Shown: positions 1 to 4,984 of the stretch, in pieces | Layout of the letters: every line of letters starts with the position of its first letter | How positions within the stretch are numbered: position 1 is the stretch's first letter | DNA from: Thermodesulfovibrio sp. | GTDB lineage: Bacteria; Nitrospirota; Thermodesulfovibrionia; Thermodesulfovibrionales; JdFR-85 | Direction of reading: 5' to 3' | Length of the DNA: 6,443 nucleotides | Assembly: GCA_027016675.1 (NCBI GenBank) | Contig: JALUSH010000017.1 | Span: 1-6,443, forward strand | Position numbers and translations under genes: made by a program | The notes under the pieces: generated by a model | What the model was told of the DNA's origin: nothing | The model's database searches: none | The model's input: only the letters and a program-made list of their open reading frames with translations

Positions 1-1
1 G

Positions 2-88
2 GTTGGGCTAAATGAAAGGGCTATTTTGCAATATGTAGAACATCAGGAGAAAGATGATAAGGGTCAATTAGGTTTAGAGCTTGGATAA
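2..88 (+). CDS. C-terminal fragment of IS200/IS605-family transposase (TnpA-like), cut by window edge
   Basis: An open frame enters from the left edge and ends at TAA 86-88, giving 28 residues that begin VGLNERAILQYVEHQEK and finish in LGLELG. This pattern (VGL followed by an acidic residue, a short helix ending in Y-[IV]-x-x-Q-E-K, then a Q-L-x-L tail) is how many IS200/IS605 or REP-associated Y1 tyrosine transposases end, just after the strand carrying the STVG motif. The catalytic HUH motif and tyrosine would lie outside the window, so integrity of the gene cannot be judged. The hairpin immediately downstream, of the kind found at the right end of this family, supports the call. The recognition rests on memory of the family rather than on a search. 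The alternative is an unrelated short hypothetical protein end. Confidence 0.65.
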   Translation, partial: VGLNERAILQYVEHQEKDDKGQLGLELG

Positions 89-95
89 CAAGAAG

Positions 96-115
96 CCCCC
101 GACTCCTGTCGGGGG
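96..115 (+). repeat. Perfect 8-bp hairpin: IS right-end hairpin and/or terminator
   Basis: CCCCCGAC (96-103) pairs perfectly with GTCGGGGG (108-115) around a TCCT loop. It sits eight bases after the transposase stop codon. In IS200/IS605 elements such a hairpin is the transposase recognition structure. A strong GC stem followed by a T-rich stretch (118-127, interrupted by CAC) could also end upstream transcription, although the T run does not start directly at the stem as in a textbook intrinsic terminator. Both roles may apply. Confidence 0.7.
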
Positions 116-150
116 AGTTTCACTTTTATGCGTAAGATTTAAAAAACTTT

Positions 151-156
151 AGGAGG
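151..156 (+). promoter_or_regulatory. Ribosome binding site of the binding-protein gene
   Basis: AGGAGG lies eight bases before the ATG at 165, a near-consensus Shine-Dalgarno sequence at ideal distance. It fixes the start of the binding-protein gene and fits strong translation of a highly expressed periplasmic component. Confidence 0.85.
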
Positions 157-164
157 TATCGAGG

Positions 165-1289
165 ATGAAAGGTATTAGAACAACAGGTTTATGTATCTTG
201 GTCTTTAGTTTTCTTTTTGTGTTAATTCCGGGAGTGATAAAGTATTCTTATGCAGCAGAGCCTGTCCACATCACTTATGGTTATCACCCGTACTGGACTG
301 GAGGATGGACGGGTATAGTAATAAAACATCGAGAACTCTGGAAGAAATATCTGCCAAAAGGCAGTACTGTAAAGTTTGAAGCACACTTGACCGGACCACC
401 CATGGTTAATGCCCTTCTGGCAAATAAGATGCAAATAGGCACCATGGGTGATATGCCTTCACTGGTGGCGACTACAAAGAAGAGGCAGGGAGATATACGA
501 CTGGTTAGTGTGCCCATGTTTAGTAATGGACAAAACTGCAATCTAATAGTAGTAAGAAAGGATGCCCCTGATTTTAAAAATCCATTTGAGGCAATCAACT
601 GGTTGAACGGGAAAAAGATTGCAGTACACAGAGGAACATGTGCAAACAGATTTCTGGATTCAGTTCTGGAGAAGACGAAAATCAAGCCAGCGAAAAGGCT
701 TGATATGACCATTGAGGTCATTTCTTCAAGTTTTGAGGCAGGCAAGCTTGATGGTGCAGCGATGTGGGAACCTCATGCACGCAAGGTTGTGGAACAGGGA
801 TTTGCCAAGTATGCAGCAACAGGCGCTCCATGGGGAGAGACAGATGCTGATTTTACCCTGATGAGGCAGGATTTCATAGAGAAACATCCTGAAGCTGCAA
901 AGGGCTGGATTCTTGCGGAAATTGAGGCCTTACAGATCATGATTAATGAGCCAGAAGCTGTTGTGAAAATGGTGAAGGAAGAGACAAGGGGTTATACAGA
1001 ACAGATGATCTGGTCTGCATTGTATGAGAGATATCCTGAATCCGTAGGTGGGGATCCGGTAAAATACGATGCAAAGATGGTTTTTGATGATGAGGTGATT
1101 CAACTTATGAAGCTGGGTTATGCTTTTCTGCACAGACTGAAAGTAATTCCTGTAGGTACGATTCCTGAGGGTGCGATAAATGATAAGCCCCTTAGGGAGG
1201 CACTCAAAGAGTTAGGATTACCTTATAAATCCATTGGCAAGATTAAAGGTATGCCTCGATCTGCCTTTCCCTTTAAAAAGGGTAAATAA
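165..1289 (+). CDS. NitT/TauT-type ABC transporter periplasmic substrate-binding protein
   Basis: A 374-residue secreted protein that should bind the transported solute outside the inner membrane and hand it to the permeases encoded downstream. Residues 1-30 form a signal peptide: a KGIR basic start, a hydrophobic core around 9-25, and an S-Y-A cleavage site near residue 30. Cys10 lies inside the core and is not a lipobox, so this is a soluble or loosely held periplasmic protein. The mature part has NMT1/SsuA/TauA-like features: an N-terminal YGYHPYWTGGW segment (38-48), the MGDMPSLVA loop (94-102), VHRGTCANRF (154-163) where the family has its ligand-contacting G-S/T loop, and the WEPHA motif (201-205) typical of the second lobe. 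Two cysteines, 125 and 159, remain in the mature protein. Length is at the upper end of the usual range. It is the first gene of the operon, with a strong ribosome site. Nitrate, sulfonate, taurine, pyrimidine precursors and other ligands are all known in this superfamily; the substrate here cannot be named from sequence. Confidence 0.92.
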   Translation: MKGIRTTGLCILVFSFLFVLIPGVIKYSYAAEPVHITYGYHPYWTGGWTGIVIKHRELWKKYLPKGSTVKFEAHLTGPPMVNALLANKMQIGTMGDMPSLVATTKKRQGDIRLVSVPMFSNGQNCNLIVVRKDAPDFKNPFEAINWLNGKKIAVHRGTCANRFLDSVLEKTKIKPAKRLDMTIEVISSSFEAGKLDGAAMWEPHARKVVEQGFAKYAATGAPWGETDADFTLMRQDFIEKHPEAAKGWILAEIEALQIMINEPEAVVKMVKEETRGYTEQMIWSALYERYPESVGGDPVKYDAKMVFDDEVIQLMKLGYAFLHRLKVIPVGTIPEGAINDKPLREALKELGLPYKSIGKIKGMPRSAFPFKKGK

Positions 1290-1311
1290 GAGTTGGTAGC
1301 AGTACATAAAA

Positions 1312-1353
1312 AAGAGCAACAGGACAGACCAGGGCGTCTTTTCTGTTGCCCTT
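1312..1353. repeat. Long intergenic hairpin after the binding-protein gene
   Basis: Bases 1312-1329 pair with 1336-1353 at 16 of 18 positions (one G-U wobble; mismatches 1315/1350 and 1325/1340) around a six-base loop. On the + strand no T run follows, so it is not a standard terminator for the operon; instead an A6 run (1308-1313) precedes and overlaps the foot of the stem. Read on the - strand, the stem is therefore followed by T6, the form of an intrinsic terminator for antisense transcription. In ABC import operons, hairpins at this place often protect the binding-protein mRNA or partly stop transcription so that the binding protein is made in excess over the membrane parts. That role is inferred here. 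Confidence 0.75.
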
Positions 1354-1385
1354 CCTTGACAAAATATATAAAAGGGAAGTAGTGA

Positions 1386-2327
1386 GTGACAATGAATATC
1401 TACTTTGTATTACCTTTGTTTGTGATTCTATCATTCATTTTCTTTATTTTTTATCGTCAGCAGAAAAGGCTTGCTCATTATTCAGGGATCTCAACTCTGT
1501 CGCAGATCAAAAAGACGCTTACAAGTCAGAGGTTCTGGCTTGTAATACTCGGATTTGTACTTACTATAGGGTTCTGGTATGCTGCTGTATACTGGTTGCC
1601 CTTTGATGCTTTTCATCGCTTACCAGGTCCTGATGAGGTTGTAATAGAATGGTTAAGCCGTGATCCCTATTATGGCATATCAATATACACGAAAGAATAC
1701 TATGTGCATATCCTGTATAGTACTTATCGTGCCACGGTTTCTTTCTTGCTGGCTACAATTCTGGGAGTTCCCTTCGGTCTGTTAATGGGCTGGAGCAGGA
1801 GATTCTATGAATATTCTTTTCCACTTGTGGAAATGATCAGGCCCATACCACCTCTGGCATGGGTGCCTCTTTCGATCCTCATGCTGCCAGGAGTAGAGCC
1901 GGCCGTTATATTCGTAACCTTTCTTGTTGCCTTCTTTGTTACCACCCTTAACACCCTTCTTGGTGTTCAATCAATAGACCAGGCCTATTTCAGGGCAGCA
2001 CTCTGTCTTGGGGCCAGTTCTAAAGAGATTCTTTATGACGTGGTTATTCCAGGTTCTTTACCCTATATCTTTACCGGTCTTCAGATATCAATGGGTGCTG
2101 CATGGTTTTCTCTTGTTGCAGGTGAAATGATTGCAGCACAATATGGGCTGGGATATCTGATATGGCAGGGCTATTCCCTTGTAAAGTATCCTACAATCAT
2201 TATAGGTATGGTTACTCTGGGATTTATTGGATATGGTAGTAGTGCTGTGATACGGTATGTGGGTAAAAGATTAATGGCATGGAGAGAACAGGAATTAGGA
2301 GGCTTAGGAGTTACTTATGAGGAATAA
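1386..2327 (+). CDS. ABC transporter permease 1 (SsuC/TauC/NrtB-like)
   Basis: Integral inner-membrane protein of 313 residues, a BPD_transp_1-type permease predicted to form half of the transport channel. Hydrophobic segments lie near residues 4-22, 51-70, 115-135, 171-192, 231-250 and 269-288. The cytoplasmic coupling loop (EAA motif) is at about 204-225: AALCLGASSKEI, then IPGSLP, with the conserved Gly209 and the I-x-x-S-L-P end that docks on the ATPase. A GWSRRF (135-140) and RPIPPLAWVP (152-161) block is shared almost exactly with permease 2. The extra segment at 4-22 ahead of the usual first helix is absent from permease 2. The start is uncertain: GTG 1386 (spaced well from GGGA 1374-1377) or ATG 1392; both give nearly the same protein. 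The 3' end overlaps ATPase 1 by 11 bases, indicating translational coupling. Confidence 0.93.
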   Translation: MTMNIYFVLPLFVILSFIFFIFYRQQKRLAHYSGISTLSQIKKTLTSQRFWLVILGFVLTIGFWYAAVYWLPFDAFHRLPGPDEVVIEWLSRDPYYGISIYTKEYYVHILYSTYRATVSFLLATILGVPFGLLMGWSRRFYEYSFPLVEMIRPIPPLAWVPLSILMLPGVEPAVIFVTFLVAFFVTTLNTLLGVQSIDQAYFRAALCLGASSKEILYDVVIPGSLPYIFTGLQISMGAAWFSLVAGEMIAAQYGLGYLIWQGYSLVKYPTIIIGMVTLGFIGYGSSAVIRYVGKRLMAWREQELGGLGVTYEE

Positions 2328-3207
2328 TGGAGATGAAAAGGTCATCAAAGAGAACACAAATATCGCTTTGGATAACAGTCATATAACAAAAAAAGGTGCC
2401 TTATCGATATGTAATGTTACCAAGATCTATGATCCTGAAGGTGTACATGTTATAGCACTGGAGGACTGTTCTCTTGATATCAAGGCAGGAGAGTTTGTTG
2501 CAGTTGTTGGACCATCAGGCTGTGGCAAGACAACGCTACTGAATATCATAGCAGGGTTTGATTCTCTGACTCATGGAGAGATATATCTTGATAATGAACT
2601 CTTGGCAGCACCTGGTGTGAAACCTAAACCAGGTCCCGACAGGGTGGTTGTTTTTCAGCATGGCGCACTTTTCCCATGGAAGACAGTGCTTGATAATGTA
2701 ATATATGGGCCAGTAATACAAAAAAAGATGTCCAGAGACGAAGCAATAGAAATAGCACGAGACAAACTCAGCAGGCTGGGGTTAAAAGAGATAGAAAATG
2801 TTTATCCGGGTCAGCTATCTTCAGGGATGCAGAGAAGGGTGGAGATTGTAAGGGCATTGATCAACAATCCTCTTGTGCTTTTACTGGATGAGCCCTTCAG
2901 AGGGATGGACTCGGTGACCAAAAGCGCCAGTCATGAAGCACTTCTGGAGCTTTATGATATTTTTCATAAGACTATATATTTTATTACCCATGACCTTGAA
3001 GAAGCGATCTTTTTATCAGATACTGTTGTTGTTATGACAACACGTCCTGGTAAAATAAGGATGACCATTAAGGTTGATCTTCCTCGTCCGCGAGATTATC
3101 GAATGCTATCAACCCCAAGATTCTTAGAGCTAAAAGAAACGGCTAAAGATGCAGTACATGAAGAGGCGCTGAAAGCTTTTCAGCGTGGTGAAAGGGAACT
3201 GGCCTGA
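2317..3207 (+). CDS. ABC transporter ATPase 1 (NitT/TauT type) with non-canonical LSSGM signature
   Basis: Cytoplasmic nucleotide-binding subunit, 296 residues, that should power the transporter by ATP hydrolysis. Visible motifs: Walker A GPSGCGKT (65-72), Q-loop Gln114 in VFQHGALFPW, signature LSSGM (167-171), Walker B ending in Asp191 with catalytic Glu192, D-loop FRGMD (194-198), and switch His225 in FITHDLEEA. The signature deviates from the family's usual LSGGM: the first glycine is Ser169 (codon TCA 2821-2823). About 27 residues precede the domain, and a C-terminal tail of about 50 residues carries the DLPRPRDY element common in SsuB/TauB/NrtD-like ATPases. The ATG start is supported by TTAGGAG (2304-2310) six bases upstream. 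It overlaps permease 1 by 11 bases and its TGA is one base from the ATG of permease 2. It is paralogous to ATPase 2. Confidence 0.94.
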   Translation: MRNNGDEKVIKENTNIALDNSHITKKGALSICNVTKIYDPEGVHVIALEDCSLDIKAGEFVAVVGPSGCGKTTLLNIIAGFDSLTHGEIYLDNELLAAPGVKPKPGPDRVVVFQHGALFPWKTVLDNVIYGPVIQKKMSRDEAIEIARDKLSRLGLKEIENVYPGQLSSGMQRRVEIVRALINNPLVLLLDEPFRGMDSVTKSASHEALLELYDIFHKTIYFITHDLEEAIFLSDTVVVMTTRPGKIRMTIKVDLPRPRDYRMLSTPRFLELKETAKDAVHEEALKAFQRGERELA

Positions 3208-3208
3208 T

Positions 3209-4054
3209 ATGAGTAAAACCAATATATCAAAAGACAATAGTGTAGCGAATATGTTTGTAAAAAAAGAGATATCTTTCGGTAAACGATTACAAAAAAAATT
3301 ATTTAACAGAACCAATATTAACGGTACTATAGCAATCCTGGGCTTCTTTTTGATATGGCATCTTCTGGTAGTACTTCGGATGCCTTTTATGAAGCATATT
3401 CCAACACCTGTAACTGTGCTGGAAACCTTTATAAATCTTGTGACGAAAAAGGTATACTGGGTAAGTTTGTGGTTCAGTACAAAGAGGGTCTTTTATGGGT
3501 TTGTTGCAGCCCAGGTGTTAGGTATTCCCTTGGGACTTGCAATGGGATGGAGCAGAAAGTTTAAATATCTCTCGTTTCCTGTGTTCGAGGTTCTGCGTCC
3601 AATACCACCACTGGCCTGGGTTCCTGTATCAATTCTCTTCTGGCCCACTAATGAATTGAGTATTGCTTTTATAACCTTCATAGGTGCCTTTTTTACAATT
3701 GTTCTGAATGTATTAAGAGGTGTTTCATCCATTGATAAGGAACTCTACCGTTCTGCCCTTTCTCTGGGTGCAAAACCTCAGCATATATTCAGGAAGATTA
3801 TACTTCCAGCCAGCATTCCTTCTATTGCAACAGGTATGATGGTAGGTATCGGGATCACCTGGAATGTTGTTATTGCTGCTGAGATGATTGCTGGGGATAA
3901 GGGTATCGGACGGCTTACCTGGGAAGGATATCTTGCAGGTGATACACCCACAATAATTGTTGGAATGATCAGCATTGGATTTGCAGGATGGCTCTCCAGT
4001 GGGATAGTAAAGATAATATCAGACAGAATGATGCCATGGCGCAAGTTGTTTTAA
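3209..4054 (+). CDS. ABC transporter permease 2 (SsuC/TauC/NrtB-like)
   Basis: A second inner-membrane permease, 281 residues with the start at ATG 3209, one base after the ATPase 1 stop (TGATATG). An in-frame GTG at 3185 would add eight residues but lies inside ATPase 1, and the ATG fits coupled reinitiation better. The first 35 residues are polar and basic (cytoplasmic). Hydrophobic segments follow near 39-57, 95-113, 150-168, 206-227 and 247-268. The EAA coupling loop is at about 182-203 (SALSLGAKPQHI, then LPASIP, with Gly187). The block GWSRKF and RPIPPLAWVP (113-139) repeats that of permease 1, so the two are clear paralogues, but they differ elsewhere and permease 2 lacks the additional N-terminal segment. 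It most likely pairs with permease 1 as a heterodimer; two separate homodimeric transporters sharing one binding protein are the alternative. Confidence 0.93.
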   Translation: MSKTNISKDNSVANMFVKKEISFGKRLQKKLFNRTNINGTIAILGFFLIWHLLVVLRMPFMKHIPTPVTVLETFINLVTKKVYWVSLWFSTKRVFYGFVAAQVLGIPLGLAMGWSRKFKYLSFPVFEVLRPIPPLAWVPVSILFWPTNELSIAFITFIGAFFTIVLNVLRGVSSIDKELYRSALSLGAKPQHIFRKIILPASIPSIATGMMVGIGITWNVVIAAEMIAGDKGIGRLTWEGYLAGDTPTIIVGMISIGFAGWLSSGIVKIISDRMMPWRKLF

Positions 4055-4060
4055 GGAGGT
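4052..4060 (+). promoter_or_regulatory. Consensus ribosome site overlapping the permease 2 stop codon
   Basis: TAAGGAGGT begins with the TAA stop codon of permease 2 and forms a full-length Shine-Dalgarno match six bases before the ATG at 4067. A ribosome finishing permease 2 thus sits on the start signal of ATPase 2, which favours coupled translation and equal amounts of the two. Confidence 0.88.
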
Positions 4061-4066
4061 TTTTAA

Positions 4067-4924
4067 ATGAGGTGTGAGAAAAGTGGCCGTATTGAAGTGA
4101 GCAATCTCTGTAAACGTTTTCACAAGGCTGGAAAGGACCCCCTTCAGGTACTGCAAAATTGTACTTTGACCATTGAGCCAGGGAAGCTGAATGTACTGAT
4201 AGGACCTTCAGGATGTGGAAAGTCAACCCTTGCAAATATACTTGCAGGATATGATAGTCCGGATTCAGGTGAAATTACAATTGATGGTTCACCTCTCAAA
4301 GGTCCTGGTACTGACAGGCTCATGGTTTTTCAGGAGACTGCTTTATGGCCGTGGATGACGGTGATGGAAAATGTTATTTTCGGTCCTACCGTGAGGGGAG
4401 AAATGTCAAAAAAAGAGGCCAGAGAGGAGGCAACACGAATTTTAGAGCTTGTAGGTCTCCAGGATTTCAAAGATAAATACCCGGCACAACTCTCCGGAGG
4501 TATGCAACGCAGGGCAGAACTTGCAAGGGCGCTAATCAATAGACCCAAGGTTATGATAATGGATGAACCCTTCAGAGGACTTGATGATCTGACACGTGAA
4601 CTTATGCAGGAATATTACCTCAAAATATTCGAAAAAACCAATTGTACAACCCTTTTCATCACAACTGAACTGGAGGAAGCCATATTTCTTGCAGATCGTA
4701 TCCTGATAATGACATTCCTTCCAGGACGGATAAAGACAATCATTGATGTTGATCTTCCACGTCCACGTAACTATCATGTGCTTACTTCAAAGAAATATTT
4801 GCAAATCAAGGCAGAGGCACTTGAGTATCTTATTGAAGAAGGACGTAAGTGTTTTGGTGAAGATTGTAATATAGCCAATACGATGGTAGATGAATTCAGG
4901 AGACAGGCAGACAACAGACATTAG
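4067..4924 (+). CDS. ABC transporter ATPase 2 (NitT/TauT type) lacking the switch histidine
   Basis: Second cytoplasmic nucleotide-binding subunit, 285 residues, last gene of the operon. Motifs: Walker A GPSGCGKS (46-53), Q-loop Gln89 in VFQETALWPW, intact signature LSGGM (142-146), Walker B ending in Asp166 with Glu167, D-loop FRGLD (169-173). The H-loop reads FITTELEEA: Thr200 stands where the family has the switch histidine, and Glu201 where it has Asp. The codon is ACT at 4664-4666, so two base changes separate it from CAT or CAC and a single sequencing error would not explain it. The rest of the gene is intact, arguing against decay. The C-terminal tail has DLPRPRNY (229-236) like ATPase 1, and two cysteines (262, 267) near the end. 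Together with ATPase 1 it probably forms an asymmetric heterodimer in which only one of two ATP sites is standard. Confidence 0.94.
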   Translation: MRCEKSGRIEVSNLCKRFHKAGKDPLQVLQNCTLTIEPGKLNVLIGPSGCGKSTLANILAGYDSPDSGEITIDGSPLKGPGTDRLMVFQETALWPWMTVMENVIFGPTVRGEMSKKEAREEATRILELVGLQDFKDKYPAQLSGGMQRRAELARALINRPKVMIMDEPFRGLDDLTRELMQEYYLKIFEKTNCTTLFITTELEEAIFLADRILIMTFLPGRIKTIIDVDLPRPRNYHVLTSKKYLQIKAEALEYLIEEGRKCFGEDCNIANTMVDEFRRQADNRH

Positions 4925-4984
4925 TTTTAATTCCTTTGCTGTACAGTAGTGTTAAGACATGCAATGTTGAGCTTCAGAGGTGTT
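4925..4984. other. Short convergent intergenic gap without a clear terminator
   Basis: Sixty bases separate the stop codons of ATPase 2 and the regulator, which face each other. An 8-bp palindrome CTGTACAG (4939-4946) and a weak dyad ACAT-GCA-ATGT (4957-4967) are present, but neither forms a GC-rich stem followed by a T run on either strand. Transcription from the two sides may overlap here. Confidence 0.5.

Larger units (their letters stand above)
1..123 (+). mobile_element. Right end of an IS200/IS605-like element (left part outside window)
   Basis: The transposase tail is followed within eight bases by a GC-rich hairpin and then by TTTCAC. IS200/IS605 elements have no terminal inverted repeats; instead they carry subterminal hairpins recognised by the Y1 transposase, with cleavage a few bases outside the right hairpin. 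The arrangement tnpA tail, short spacer, C-rich/G-rich hairpin and pyrimidine-rich flank matches that layout. The exact boundary is not determinable here; the end near 120-123 is an estimate from the hairpin position. No target duplication is expected for this family, so none was looked for as proof. Confidence 0.55.

Noticed and set aside
33..43. Dyad ATGT-AGA-ACAT as an activator binding site
   Set aside because: It is short, lies in the transposase-like coding tail, and has no partner site nearby.
83..97. GG (83-84) and GC (95-96) at the spacing of a sigma-54 -24/-12 promoter upstream of the operon
   Set aside because: Only the GG and GC doublets fit; the flanking bases do not match TGGCAC or TTGC, and the site overlaps the insertion-element tail and hairpin.
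129..138. TG-CG-TAAGAT as an extended -10 promoter element before the binding-protein gene
   Set aside because: The TG is one base too far from the hexamer and the -35 position falls in the G run of the hairpin, with no match to TTGACA.
1356..1370. TTGACA followed by TATATA as an internal promoter before permease 1
   Set aside because: The TATATA lies only a few bases after TTGACA, far short of the usual 16-18 base spacer, and no -10-like hexamer is found at the right distance.
1346..1606. 86-residue + strand open frame overlapping the permease 1 start
   Set aside because: It overlaps the clearly homologous permease 1 frame, has no recognisable domain, and its start lies in the hairpin arm without a ribosome site.
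4925..4984. Bidirectional terminator in the convergent gap
   Set aside because: No GC-rich stem with adjoining T run could be drawn on either strand; only a small palindrome and a 4-bp dyad are present.
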